Source of the DNA: Haemaphysalis longicornis | Lineage: Eukaryota; Arthropoda; Arachnida; Ixodida; Ixodidae | Direction: 5' to 3' | Assembly: GCA_013339765.2 (NCBI GenBank) | Contig: CM023449.1 | Coordinates: 21,113,888 to 21,177,887 of the forward strand | DNA: 64,000 nt | Shown here: positions 1-11,870 of the stretch, piece after piece | How the letters are laid out: each line of letters opens with the position of its first letter | Numbering within the stretch: the first letter of the stretch is position 1 | Made by a program: the position numbers and the translations under genes | The notes under the pieces: model-generated | The model's input: the letters and a program-made list of their open reading frames with translations, nothing else | Database searches by the model: none | What the model was told of the DNA's origin: nothing

Positions 1-473
1 CGTAGTACTGACCTCTTCGGTTCCGTTGTTCGGCTCCGGTATAGTACCCGGGCCTGTGAGCATCTCGGAAAATCCCATCCTTTTATCTCCCTTAATCTCC
101 ACCACCCGGCCATGGGGTCCGACGCACACACGCCGGCGAGTTCGTCTGCCCGTCGCGCTTTCCATCGAGCTCGCCCTCAGCGCCCCTTGAACGACGTAAA
201 GTAGGTCACTGGCATTGAAGCTCCCAGAACAGAAGCAGTAAAGAGATGAATGGAGCCAGGAATCCTAATCGCTGCACCGTACAATAAAGTGTTGGGCCAC
301 CGTGTGCAAGGCATCGAGGATTGTTGACTTAAATGCGCTGTGCGAGGTGGCGCTAAAGATGGCGGGGCACGGTTACCGCAGACGCGGGAGAAAACCATTT
401 TCCAGTCTATCGACGGCATCTTTGTCGGCGGTGGCTATTTTGAAAGACGCGGGCTCCGGGATCCGCTGTGCCC

Positions 474-829
474 CGGGGGCGGTATTCTCGTGTTTTGTCC
501 GTTTTGTGTCCATTTCAAAAGTACCCGTTTTGAGCAAGCCCTGACTGGCTAAAAGTGAACACCCGGATGTGACGCCATGCAAGCACGGCGGAGCTATGAG
601 CCGCGGTTTGTCGGAGCAGACGATTTGGAGCAGACGATTTTACGTCGCCGTGTTGTTGGTTCGCTGGCGGAACAATAAACGCCTAACAGATAATTTAAAA
701 TAGGCTCAGTCGTTTAAAATGTGTTTACAAGAAGAGTTGGGCCAAAGTAAACCCAAAGCCCGCCTACAACTGGAAGTACGTCACAATAGATCGGACACAA
801 AACGGACAAACACGAGAATGCCGCCCCCG
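474..829. mobile_element. MITE family 1, TIR about 37 bp
   Basis: A 355-bp non-coding element. Its left end, starting CGGGGGCGGTATTCTCGTG at 474, is inverted at 793-829, continuing on each side into the motif TTTGTCCGTTTTGTGTCC. A second copy, lacking a good right end, lies at 45103-45575. It has no coding capacity, so this is a non-autonomous DNA transposon of uncertain superfamily. Confidence 0.8.
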
Positions 830-2580
830 ATGCCGGTGTGTTCTCCGCCTCGGCTATTCGCTCGCCACGTACCTTCTTCCCATTTCCGTCAAGGGAGCGA
901 AGTAAATCGTGGGCCCTCTTGGCCTTGGCGGTGTCGCCTCCCAGCGCGTTGCGAACAGCAGCTGCCAGTCTCTGTAGTCAAACAGCGCCGTCGTATCACG
1001 TCGTGTACGCCCCGCTCGCTTCCCGTTTGCTGAAACGGCAATCGTCGGGACGGGGCTGCTGTTCGTAGCGGCGGTCTCCCTCTCGTTCTCTCTCTTGCAC
1101 GCTCGTATTTCTTCCTCCAGCCAGCCTTAAAAGGCGGCTGACGAGGCAGCTCCTGTGCGACAAGAAAGCCATCAAGGCTATCATCGAGGCTTGGTTATGG
1201 TGGCTGCTTGGTCGTCGGCCGGCTTTCTTGTCGTTCCCATGAATGATCAAAATAACGCGTCACCAGAGTAAAACTAAGCACATATACGGTTCAATCTCTT
1301 TACGAGACCTGCAATAAGGAGGGGTTGCTGAGGCTTGCGCCTTACCTTAGGAGGTGTTTTTGATGATGCCGCTCGCACGCACCGCAATATCGTGACGAGG
1401 GGCGGGTTCCGACCGTCAGACCCTGGCTTACGACCGAAGGGCGCCATTGAAAGCTTGTGCGAGGCGGCAGCCTGGCCCACGAGCAAGGACCATGAACACA
1501 ACACGAAGTCTTGGTAGCTTGCTTCCTTTTTTTTTTACTTGATAACTGCAGGGGGCGCGCGTGCATTGAATGCGTACACTTATACAACAATGCAAAACCG
1601 GTCTTTTGCAGCGCGTCTTCGCTTGGAACGGCGGACTAGGAAAGAAATGAGCGCCCTACAACGCGAGGTACGGCTACGCTTCAAGCCTCTTTACTAGCTC
1701 CAGGCTGCCGCTTGCTGTGAAGCTCGCGGAGACTCGATGGAGCGTGGAAGGAGAGAGCCCGTAGTTCAGCAACAGCAAAGGAGTTTTAATCAAACTCGCA
1801 TCGGCTTAGTCTGCGTGCAGCGGCGGACAGACCCCCGATGATTGTGTTCGTCGGACCAGTGCATGCATGGCCCCTGCAATCCGCACTGATGCAAGATTGT
1901 GTTCGTGTTGGTCATGGACATTGTAACGAAAATTTGCGTCTGGAAGGGGCCAGGTTTCGTGAGCGTCCATCCAGATGTGCGACCAGAAATTTTTAGCGCA
2001 GAGCGTGCAACCAAAGGGTCACAGAACCTTCTCCACGTCTTTTTCGACGCACTGAACGAGTCTACACGTTTCTGTCGGCTGGGAGCTACGCCGGCTTACT
2101 GTCGTGTATGCTGGATGCTATGAATTCGCGGGGTCACTGCTACGCCGCTTGTATTTCTAAGGCACAGCCTTGGGAACCCTTGACAGTGATCGTATGATTT
2201 GCGTGCCCATGGCCATTTTCAGCGTTGAGGGAAATTCACTCAGGAACGCTTCCTTCGTCCGCTTGCGCGCTCGTTGGCTTCAGTTTTAGTATGCGTGGTT
2301 GAAGTTTCTGGCCATTGGGAACACTTGTTCAGAGCTATGCTGTGCTGCGAGGGAGGCAGGACTAATATCAGTGGCGGAGGCAGAGATGGAGTGCAAGGGG
2401 TCAGAGCGTTCGCGCCTGATGTTCGTGAGCGCACACTTCTCCCTCTTCTCAATCCCCCCAGCCAGCCACCAGCCATCCAAGCAGGGCCCAAGGCAAGCCA
2501 ATCCTCCCTCTCTCTCCTCTCTCTCTCTCCTCTCTTCCTCTCTCTCTCTCTCATCTCAAGTTATTTCTATATGAATTGAA
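830..2580. other. Intergenic, no gene recognised
   Basis: No open frame resembles a known family. There is a CT-rich low-complexity tract at 2505-2555 and otherwise unremarkable mixed sequence. Confidence 0.5.
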
Positions 2581-2804
2581 AAAGAAATTATCTTTATTTG
2601 GCATCAAACTTTCCGAAGTCTGGAAGATGGCGCCATGTAGGGTTCAATCGTGACGCTTCCGCACGTATACCGTGGCCTCCGCGATCGGTTGCCGGGGCGC
2701 GCCGTTGCAGCCGCCGCATTTCGTCGCTATCGGGATAGCTACCTCGGGCGGAGGCCGTTTTCAATGCGCGATTCAAAAACCGCATAAAGGACAGGAAAGA
2801 CTGA

Positions 2805-3106
2805 ATTTTAAACGAAAGTGTTTTATTCCCGGATACGCGAAGATTTCGCTTCGTGATATCCGTCACGGAAGTGACGCCAGTAGAACGAAGCAAGCGGCCT
2901 GCAAAGGGTGCACCTCTGCACACAGGGTATCTTGTGGGAGCAACCTTTACTAAAGAGCATGTTATACTTGGGTTGTTTGTTTTCGGGGTTTATGTTTTAA
3001 CGCGAAAGTTTATGCCGCGATACCCAAGATTTCACTGACGTCATATCCGTCACGGAAAATTTCGCCAGTACACCCTTTGCCGAAGCGACCCGCCAGCAGG
3101 ACGTCG
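2805..3106. repeat. Unclassified dimeric repeat family Y, copy 1
   Basis: A repeat of about 300 bp built from two related halves, each with a motif close to CATATCCGTCACGGAA followed by a GCCAGTA segment. Other copies lie at 39683-39992 and 57603-57841. The shared inner part contains GGGTGCACC and CTGCACACAGGG. No coding potential and no clear terminal repeats, so the class is unknown. Confidence 0.65.
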
Positions 3107-3194
3107 CTCGCCAAGCACACCCACAAGACAGCCGCCGACCCGCAAATCATGCTCAGCTGCAGATTCGCTGCACTTTCACTTTCGTGTTTACCGA

Positions 3195-3475
3195 TCCTAC
3201 GACAGAGGAACCAAACCCTGGTTTTTATTACTATTTTAGCTGGGGACAAGCTTTTAAATGCTTATTTTCAGCTCACGCTCAGTTAAAAGAATTTTGTCCG
3301 CACCTCACTGTCATGTTGCCAGCATCGTTTTGGCAGCGTACGTAAAGCTGGTGGGTCCGCTTTCAAACTTTCTAAAGTCGAGGGAAACCGTTTCAGTTCT
3401 GGTGTTTTAAGCGACGCCCTTTCATTTGGGATGGAGAGTTTACACTGCACAAAAATTGTTTGGCTGGCCCTCTAA
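3195..3475. mobile_element. Degenerate end of piggyBac-like element
   Basis: Diverged match to the right third of the TTAA-flanked elements at 12707, 40971 and 49650. Shared landmarks are 'tttagctggggacaag', 'gttgccagcat', 'aaaccgttt' and 'gccctttcatttggga'. The outer inverted repeat has decayed. Confidence 0.6.
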
Positions 3476-3522
3476 AACCATCGCTGAGACTTTCAGCAAC
3501 TCTATGCTTTCAGCGGTGCGCT

Positions 3523-3705
3523 TTGATTGATTGTGTGGTTTAACGCTCCGAAGATACACCTGGGAAATGGAGCACGCTGTCGTAGAAGGCTCAGGGTAAA
3601 TCGCTTTTCATCCCCCATCATAAAAGCAGTCACCGCAGCTGGGATCGAACCCGCGTCCTTGGGCTCAGCAGCACAACGCCATGTCCACTGAGCCACCGCG
3701 GCAGG
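3523..3705 (-). mobile_element. Ruka-like tRNA-derived SINE, diverged copy
   Basis: Minus-strand copy. It begins with a TTGATTGATTG tail, contains 'gggatcgaacccgcgtcc' (B-box of the tRNA-like head) and ends 'ccactgagccaccgcggc'. It is more diverged than the other copies and lacks part of the body. Confidence 0.75.
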
Positions 3706-4430
3706 TTGTGCGGCACGCTTTAGTTCATGCAATGCCAATTTCAAACAGCCGCATTTCGCCGATATCGGGATAGCTACGTACAAGCGACGCAGTGTGGGCA
3801 CGAAGCCACCACGTCGATGCCGCCGCCGCTGCTGTAGCTCCCGCGGCAGCCAAGGTTTAAGTGCCAACCAATCAAGACCACAAAAGAACATGCTTCGCGG
3901 AGAAAGGATATGTGCGCTATTACGCACGGAAGGACATGGGCGTTGGGAGAAGCGAACAAGTCCTGCACGGGGCGTAACGGCACGTGCGTCTCGTTAACTC
4001 GAGCGGGATCACCGCGCGGTCAAGCACGCCTCCACGCTACCGGCAAGGGGCTATTCCAGTGCGGCTTCCCAGACCGGCGTTCCCCAGGGGGCTATTTTGC
4101 GCCGCTGCTTTTGCCGCCCACCCGGAACCTTTGTTCCTCGTGCTGGGCGATTGATGCCGTCCGTATATGCCGGCGCGTCTTTGTTTCTGTCCCGGTGCGC
4201 ACGGACCTGTCACATCGCTTTGTTCTTGTGCTGGAGTCAAGCGTCGTTGTCGTGCCATTGTCCCCGCGGGTTGGCCCTCGGCCCATCTACAACGCTCGAA
4301 CTGTATAACGCCATACCCGCGCATGCGTCGGTCCGGCGCAAACAGCGCAGGACGTGCAGCGGAAGCTTGCTGACTGAACTCTGCACTCCGCTGCAGAAAA
4401 ATATATTCGTGGGAAACTTGGTTCTTTGCT

Positions 4431-4535
4431 GTGGAACGCATTCCAGCGAAGGTAGACCGAGACTAAGACGAAGACAGCGCTTGTCCAGTGTTGTCGCTTA
4501 GTCTACGTCTACCTTCGCGCTGTAATGTGTTCCAC
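4431..4535. repeat. Long inverted repeat (hairpin), arms about 45 bp
   Basis: The arms 'tggaacgcattccagcgaa...' and '...ttcgcgctgtaatgtgttcca' flank a spacer of about 12 bp and pair over roughly 45 bp with few mismatches. It is probably a small foldback MITE. Confidence 0.6.
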
Positions 4536-4664
4536 CGATCAACGCTTCGCCTTTTGGCGGGTTCCAGTATAGTCGGCTTGGAGTGACACCCAAGTCCGAC
4601 GTAAAAAAATAGTCGACCACCCGAACAATCAGTTTCAGCGTACTCTGATAAAGAGTGTCGTGCA

Positions 4665-4906
4665 CCCGCCGCGGTGGCTCAGTGGCTAAGGCGTTGCGCT
4701 GCTGAGCACGAGGTCGCGGGTTCGACCCCCGGCCGCGGCGGCCGCTTTTCTGATGGAGACGAAAAGCAAAAACGCCGCGTGTTCGAGATTTCGGCGCACG
4801 TTAAGGATCCCCAGGTGGTCAAAATTAATCTCCGGAGCCCTCCACTACGGCGCGCCTCATCGCCTGCGTTGCGTCAGTGCGTTAAACCCTACAATCAACC
4901 AATCAA
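4665..4906 (+). mobile_element. Ruka-like tRNA-derived SINE
   Basis: Starts CCCGCCGCGGTGGCTCAGTG (tRNA-like A box 'tggctcagtggctaagg'). It carries a B box 'gggttcgaccccc' and a conserved body ('ccccaggtggtcaaaattaa', 'cctccactacggcgcgcctc'), and ends in a short CAAT/CAAC tail. Compatible with a Pol III-promoted SINE of about 240 bp like Ruka of Rhipicephalus (family name from memory). Confidence 0.85.
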
Positions 4907-5411
4907 GATCGCGTCGTGCAGGCTGCGGCGCCAGCCTGCGGCGCAAGCCAGCGGCGCCCTGTACTAAGGGCCACACCACCAGTAACATGGGCCACGCAAG
5001 TCTGCTGCGAGAAAGCGACGAGTGAAATGCGGTTTATTCAATTCAGCTCAACGAAGCTTTGGGTCGACCGTGCAACGAAGCCCGCTATTGGTCACCGCCA
5101 CGAGTCACCGACAGATTCGGAATGCCTCTGGAGTTACGGAAAGGAGCGTGGCGAGCGTGCACTTATTGCGAGATTCTGGACGCGTCGGCACTGCATGCCG
5201 GAACAGTGAGGAGCGCCAAAATTTAACGAGAGACGGAAAGATATCTGCCACGGACAAGCGCTTACTTCCAACCAATGGTTGCTAAATTAAGGGAATATTT
5301 AAATAGCAACGTTATATTTACAGGTGCTTACTTACTCTCAGCATGCGACAGAAGCAGTGCAAGCGCAACAAAGCGACAATTTAAGTTTCTCTGAGGTTCC
5401 AGTTAGGAATA

Positions 5412-6151
5412 CAGTAAAAGCTCGTTAATTCGAACCCCAAGAGGAAGCCGTCTCAGTTCGAATTAATGAAAGTTGGAAATAATGAAAGTAAAGAAGAACA
5501 GTATACAGCGATTGGCAAGCAGTAGGGCGCGTCAACACCTTGATGTTTGAAAAAAAGTCGTTGGCTGTAGTCTGCCTCCTTGAACGTGACAGCCAGCACT
5601 TCTTGCTCTAGCGGGCGAATGATGCGGAAGGCCTCCTCTTCGCCTTTTTCAAAACTGAAGACGGAGCCGGCGGCATTCAATCCGGTCATAACTTCCGAAT
5701 GGACGACAGAAATGGTGCTTAGTCCTCCTCCACCCTGTGGTCGTTGGCTGCAACAGAAGTTCTGCCCTTCCTGAGATATGACGGCCCTTGTCTGTCGCGC
5801 ACCACACACCACAGCACTGGCGTCTTCATCGACGCATAGTCCGCAAACAGTACGTCTCCAAAAACGACCGTCACGGGGGTTTTTCGACCGGCTTTACTCG
5901 TTTTGACCTTCTCTGCCCAATCTTCGCTCCGTTCTGCAGGAGCCTCGTTTGTAACCAGCAGGGGCGCTTCTCTGACAGTGTACACCAAGCGCCAAGCCGC
6001 CGATGCGGTGGCGCGTATTTCGAATCATTCGTTGCGGAACCTACTCGCGTTCGTATTGACGTGATTTTTTTACACATAACGTTTTTGGAGCTTGAAAGAA
6101 CCAAATTGTGCGGTTCGAATTAATGAAGTTTCAATTACCCAGCTTTTACTG
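5412..6151. mobile_element. Tigger/pogo-like DNA element, decayed
   Basis: Begins CAGTAAAAGCTCGTTAATTC and ends in the inverted counterpart ...GAATTAATGAA...AGCTTTTACTG. It is flanked by TA on both sides (5410-5411 and 6152-6153), the target duplication of Tc1/mariner-pogo elements. The 740-bp interior has only broken minus-strand frames, with no intact transposase, so it is a non-autonomous or decayed copy. Confidence 0.8.
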
Positions 6152-7121
6152 TATACCTCTTAAGATCGCCATACGTGTCCCTGTCCCCTACGCGGTTAAC
6201 TGAAGCATAGACGAGGAGGCGAAATAATAATCGAGCTCCTTTTAAGGTAATCTCAAAAAGGGTGTGCTCAGTAACGTATCACCAGGACGTGTCATTTCGG
6301 CGGCTGCGACAGAAGCTGATCGCAGCTGGACAGCACAGCCTCAAGGGAGCGGTGCGTGTCAAGCCTGCTGGCGCTGTGACTTCCGATCAAGTCTTTCCGT
6401 TTGCGTGACGTCGTCACGGCAGACACTGGCTTCGCCGCGCTTCTGTCGCAGCCATGTAGTAGCCGCTTCTAATAATCTCCCGGTTGGCCTCGCCGAACGC
6501 ACTTGTTGAAAGACGTGTCAGGCATGAATTCGGCATGCAGTCTGAGCTGAGGTGAGCCACTGAGGTGAGGTGAGCTGTGTTGCCACTGCTGACGCTCCAA
6601 TGGTGCTGACGCTGAGAAACGTTTGAACCCCGTGAGGCCAACGCACTTTCGACCGCACGATAGTGCAAAGACGTGTGTACACCACATTTTGCGCTTATCT
6701 TTGTACTTCACCTCGCAACCCTTCCTTCTGTTTCCAACGGGCAGTGCTTCTTTGTGCAGTTTTGACATTCGCCGCTGACTTATTGCTGGTATGTAGGTTT
6801 TCAAAAAAGGACAAGGAAGCAAAGCGGTAGAAACCCACGTTGCCGTGGAAGCCGCAAATTCAGCCGCCTGTCTGGCTCAAGGTCCCAGTATGGCCGACGA
6901 GCTGCATGGACCGTATCGACCGGCGTTTCGTCTGTCCTCCGGACTTGTTTGTTTCTCTATCACCGTGTAGAAATTTCGCTTTTTTTTTTTCGAAAGCCGT
7001 GTGGAAATTTTGCTTTTTTTTATTTGAAAAGCCGTCTGCTACCTTACCACAGGTCTATAGGGTTCACATTTTTTTCAGGCGTATACGCCGCATCTCAAGA
7101 ACCGCGTTCGCAAAACAACTT

Positions 7122-7363
7122 GATTGATTGATTGTGGGGTTTAACGCGCCGACGCAACGAAGGCGATGAGGCGCGCCGTAGTGGAGGGCTCCGGATTAAT
7201 TTTGACCACCTGGGGATCTTTAACGTGCGCCGAAATGTCGTACACACGGGCATTTTTGCTTTTCGCCTCCATCAGAAAAGCGGCCGCAGCGGCCGGGAAT
7301 CGAACCCGCGACCTCGTGCTCAGCAGCGCAACGCCTTAGCCACTGAGCCACCGCGGCGGGTTC
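7122..7363 (-). mobile_element. Ruka-like SINE with 13-bp target-site duplication
   Basis: Minus-strand full-length copy with a TTGA-type tail at its left and the tRNA-like head at its right end ('gaatcgaacccgcgacc', 'ccactgagccaccgcgg'). It is flanked by the exact duplication CGCAAAACAACTT at 7109-7121 and 7364-7376. Confidence 0.92.
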
Positions 7364-7616
7364 CGCAAAACAACTTCGGCCGCATGCTGCCTCATCACGC
7401 GACGATAAGATCAACCGAGTCCGCTCCCGATACGGGCGGTATCGTGTTTGTTCCGCTTGGAGGTCGTGTCCGGCGATTGTTCGCTGTTTACCAAGCGTTC
7501 CGGAAGACTTGCTGAAAGCCCGAAAACAGCTCGCGGCGTCGGTCCATGAAGGCAGGTCGTATCAGGTCGCGATTCCGAGCGGCCGCACACGAAGAGGGCA
7601 GCGTACCGGTACCTTT

Positions 7617-8730
7617 CAAGTGCAGTTGTACAGTCGCCAGCAAAAGTTTGCGGGACGTGCAGGCGTGGCCGAGCGGCGCAAAACTGCATTGCTGCGCCAT
7701 CTGCAGCCAGCGAACGCCGGGTCGAGGCTCAAGCAGCTGGTGTGCTAGGCGCGCTTTGCGCATGCCTGGCCTTTATTTGTTACCGGGCATCTCTCATCGC
7801 TCGCTTGCCCGCGACATGCTTTTGATATTCGCGGCAGCCGCGGCGGCGCCGCGTGACCATCGCCGTCGTTCTGCTATCACTAGCGCTTCAAAATACGTAT
7901 CCCGCGCCCGCCGTTTGCCCGGCGCGCATCATTGAATGAACCTGATCTTTCAAGTCATGTAATGGTCGACGAATAAATTTACTTTAGAGGAGCTATTTAG
8001 GCTACCTGTCGGAAACTGCGTCCGTCGACGGGCTGCATAGAAAAAAGTCGCGTTGCCAAATTTAATCTTGCGGTGAAGCAAGCTTTCTGGTGAATGACTT
8101 AGCGCTGAGTCTATGTAGGTATCATGTTAAGCATCATACTGAAATTGGCCGCGAGGATGACGTTATGATTACACCGAATCACATTTACTTGCCATAGTTA
8201 GTTTTTAGGGAAGCTGTAAGCGATACGGAATACCTGCCTGTAAAAGGGCTGTAACACTTGTTTTGTCGGAACACCCCAAAACAAATTTTATGATAATTAG
8301 CCGCTGAGACGACAACGACAATTATAGGTTAGCTGACAGTTTATCGGAGCTTTGGTTGAAAATAATAATATATTTCTTACTCAACCAGCAGTGCCTCTTG
8401 GAAGGCAAGGCAGGGTTCATACTGTTCCCGCAACTGTAACAACTTTAAAGAATGCCGTCATTTCATGTATCAGCCAACCGAACTGCGTGACACGCCGTTT
8501 TTTTTTACGTCCAGAGATAACGATAGGCTTGTGCTTCGGTAGTCTGATCATAGCCTAAGATTGATTAAATGTTGCCCGCCGCGCAAATGGCGGCCGCGGG
8601 CTACGTATTTTGTTGCACCAGTGATAGCAGAACGACGGCGATGGTCATGAGGCGCCACCGCGGCTGCCGCGAATATCGAAAGCATGTCACGGGCAAACGA
8701 GAACAGAACGCCCGGTAACAATAAAGGCAG
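7617..8730. mobile_element. Foldback element, copy in unit A (right arm truncated)
   Basis: Same element as 10245-11495. The left arm is 7617-7930. The right arm begins near 8575 and is cut at the duplication breakpoint, with a 10-bp insertion (around 8699-8709) relative to unit B. Confidence 0.75.
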
Positions 8731-11351
8731 TTTGAAATTACCCAGCTTTTACTGTATACCTCTTAAGATCGCCATACGTGTCCCTGTCCCCTACGCGGTT
8801 AACTGAAGCATAGACGAGGAGGCGAAATAATAATCGAGCTCCTTTTAAGGTAATCTCAAAAAGGGCGTGCTCAGTAACGTATCACCAGGACGTGTCATTT
8901 CGGCGGCTGCGACATAAGCTGATCGCAGCTGGACAGCACAGCCTCAAGGGAGCGGTGCGTGTCCAGGCCTGCTGGCGCTGTGACTTCCGATCAAGCCTTT
9001 CCGTTTGCGTGACGTCGACACGGCAGACACTGGCTTCGCCGCGCTTCTGTCGCAGCCATGTAATAGCCGCTTCTAATAATCTCCCCGGTTGGCTTCGCCG
9101 AACGCACTTGTTGAAAGCACGTGTGCAGGCATGAATTCGGCATGCAGTCTGAGCTGAGGTGAGCCACTGAGGTGAGGTGAGCTGTGTTGCCACTGCTGAC
9201 GCTCCAATGGTGCTGACGCTGAGGAACGTTTGAACCCCGTGAGGCCAACGCACTTTCGACCGCACGATAGTGCAAAGACGTGTGTACACCACATTTTGCG
9301 CTTATCTTTGTACTTTACCTCGCAACCCTTCCTTCTGTTTCCAACGGGCAGTGCTTCTTTGTGCAGTTTTGACATTCGCCGCTGACTTATTGCTGGTATG
9401 TAGGTTTTCAAAAAAGGAACCAGGAAGCAAAGCGGTAGAAACCCACGTTGCCGTGGAAGCGCGCAAATTCAGCCGCCTTGTGGTCTGGCTTCAATGGTCG
9501 GCCAGGATAGTGCGCTCGATCGAGCGTGCATGGACCGTATCGACCGGCGTTTCGTCTGTCCTCCGGACTTGTTTGTTTATCTGGCACCCTGTAGAAATTT
9601 TTCGTTTTTTTTTTTTTCGAAAGCCGTGTGGAAATTTTGCTTTTTTTTTATTTGAAAAGCCGTCTGCTACCTTACCACAGGTCTATAGGATTCACATTTT
9701 TTTCCGTCGTATACGCCGCATCTCAAGAACCGCGTTCGCAAAACAACTTGATTGATTGATTGTGGGGTTTAACGCGCCGACGCAACGAAGGCGATGAGGC
9801 GCGCCGTAGTGGAGGGCTCCGGATTAATTTTGACCACCTGGGGATCTTTAACGTGCGCCGAAATGTCGTAAACACGGGCATTTTTGCTCTTCGCCTCCAT
9901 CAGAAAAGCGGCCGCAGCGGCCGGGAATCGAACCCGCGACCTCGTGCTCAGCAGCGCAACGCCTTAGCCACTGAGCCACCGTGGCGGGTTCCGCAAAACA
10001 ACTTCGGCCGCATGCTGCCTCATCACGCGACGATAAGATCAACCGAGTCCGCTCCCGATACGGGCGGTATCGTGTTTGTTCCGCTTGGAGGTCGTGTCCG
10101 GCGATTGTTCGCTGTTTACCAAGCGTTCCGGAAGACTTGCTGAAAGCCCGAAAACAGCTCGCGGCGTCGGTCCATGAAGGCAGGTCGTATCAGGTCGCGA
10201 TTCCGAGCGGCCGCACACGAAGAGGGCAGCGTACCGGTACCTTTCAAGTGCAGTTGTACAGTCGCCAGCAAAAGTTTGCGGGACGTGCAGGCGTGGCCGA
10301 GCGGCGCAAAACTGCATTGCTGCGCCATCTGCAGCCAGCGAACGCCGGGTCGAGGCTCAAGCAGCTGGTGTGCTAGGCGCGCTTTGCGCATGCCTGGCCT
10401 TTATTTGTTACCGGGCATCTCTCATCGCTCGCTTGCCCGCGACATGCTTTTGATATTCGCGGCAGCCGCGGCGGCGCCGCGTGACCATCGCCGTCGTTCT
10501 ACTATCACTAGCGCTTCAAAATACGTAGCCCGCGCCCGCCGTTTGCCCGGCGCGCATAATTGAATGAACCTTATCTTTCAAGTCATGTAATGGTCGACGA
10601 ATAAATTTACTTTAGAGGAGCTATTTAGGCTACCTGTCGGAAACTGCGTCCGTCGACGGGCTGCATAGAAAAAAGTCGCGTTGCCAAATTTAATCTTGCG
10701 GTGAAGCAAGCTTTCTGGTGAATGACTTAGCGCTGAGTCTATGTAGGTATCATGTTAAGCATCATACTGAAATTGGCCGCGAGGATGACGTTATGATTAC
10801 ACCGAATCACATTTACTTGCCATAGTTAGTTTTTAGGGAAGCTGTAAGCGATACGGAATACCTGCCTGTAAAAGGGCTGTAACACTTGTTTTGTCGGAAC
10901 ACCCCAAAACAAATTTTATGATAATTAGCCGCTGAGACGACAACGACAATTATAGGTTAGCTGACAGTTTATCGGAGCTTTGGTTGAAAATAATAATATA
11001 TTTCTTACTCAACCAGCAGTGCCTCTTGGAAGATAAGGCCGGGTTCATACTGTTCCCGCAACTGTCGTGATAACTTTAAAGAATGACGTCGTTTCGCGTC
11101 TCAGCCAACCGAACTGCGTGACACGCTGTTTTTTTTTTACGTCCAGAGATAACGATACGGCTTGTGCTTCGGTAGTCTGATCATAGCCTAAGATTTATTA
11201 AATGTTGCCCGCCGCGCAAATGGCGGCCGCGGGCTACGTATTTTGTTGCACCAGTGATAGCAGAACGACGGCGATGGTCATGAGGCGCCACCGCGGCTGC
11301 CGCGAATATCGAAAGCATGTCACGGGCAAACGCCCGGTAACAAATAAAGGC
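8731..11351. repeat. 2.6-kb tandem duplication, unit B
   Basis: Second head-to-tail copy of 6128-8730. Unlike unit A, it runs on into the full right arm of the foldback element (to about 11495). This shows that unit B is attached to the ancestral right flank. Confidence 0.9.
9750..9991 (-). mobile_element. Ruka-like SINE, duplicated copy in unit B
   Basis: Same insertion as at 7122-7363, carried along by the tandem duplication; the same CGCAAAACAACTT flanks at 9737-9749 and 9992-10004. Confidence 0.92.
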
Positions 11352-11495
11352 CAAGCGCGCCTACCACGCCAGCTCCTTCAGCCTCGACCCGGCGTTCGCT
11401 TGCTGCAGATGGCGCAGCAATGCAGTTTTGCGCCGCTCGGCCACGCACTGCACATCCCGCAAACTTTTGCTGGTGACTGTACCTGTGGTTTTCTT
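10245..11495. mobile_element. Foldback element with arms of about 300 bp
   Basis: The segment 10245-10557 (from 'gttgtacagtcgccagcaaa' on) is the reverse complement of 11206-11490 (ending '...ttttgctggtgactgtacct'), at high identity. The arms surround about 650 bp of unique sequence with no coding frame. The arms contain the tRNA-like stretch 'aggcgtggccgagcggcg'. A large long-TIR MITE or foldback transposon of unknown superfamily. Confidence 0.8.
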
Positions 11496-11637
11496 GCGTG
11501 TCGCCAACAGAAAGGTTAGCGCATGTGTTGCTGTAGTAATAGTACGCCCCGATTCGTCATATTTAGTGCAGATCAATTTGTGCATGCGTGCCATCGTTTC
11601 TTGGGTTGCAGTGCATGATAATGTAGTTGTTCAGGTA

Positions 11638-11870
11638 CAGTCATGGACAGATGCAACGCGAACGCGAAAATATGAACCAGAACGCACAAATAGCGTTATT
11701 TCTTCCTATGCAAGTCAAAATGACGGGTGGGCTTAGTTAAAAAAACAAAGTTGGGAAATGTGGCTTCCCAAAGATACCAACAACGAGCCGTTATTATACT
11801 TCCACGAACAGTACAATATAGCCTGTTCTGGTTTATATTTCCGAGTTCGTATTTAATTTGTCCATGACTG
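11638..11870. mobile_element. Mariner-like MITE, TIR about 55 bp, TA target site
   Basis: Left end CAGTCATGGACA at 11638, inverted right end TGTCCATGACTG to 11870, TA on both sides. The inverted similarity continues inwards ('tatgaaccagaacgc' against 'gttctggtttatat'). It is 233 bp and non-coding. Confidence 0.8.

Larger units (their letters stand above)
6128..8730. repeat. 2.6-kb tandem duplication, unit A
   Basis: Near-identical to 8731-11351 in the same orientation. Both units start with the last 20 or so bases of the Tigger-like element (ATTACCCAGCTTTTACTGTA) and contain the same Ruka-like SINE in the same place with the same 13-bp target duplication. The left breakpoint lies inside the Tigger end. 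Differences are a few indels and substitutions (total shift about 25 bp), so the duplication is recent. Confidence 0.9.

Noticed and set aside
4665..4740. tRNA genes at the heads of the GCGGTGGCTCAGTGG repeats
   Set aside because: Same head recurs with the same body and tail and with target duplications, so these are SINEs.
5453..5988. Minus frames inside the Tigger-like element as a transposase
   Set aside because: Two overlapping broken frames without DDE-type motifs; not a usable coding region.
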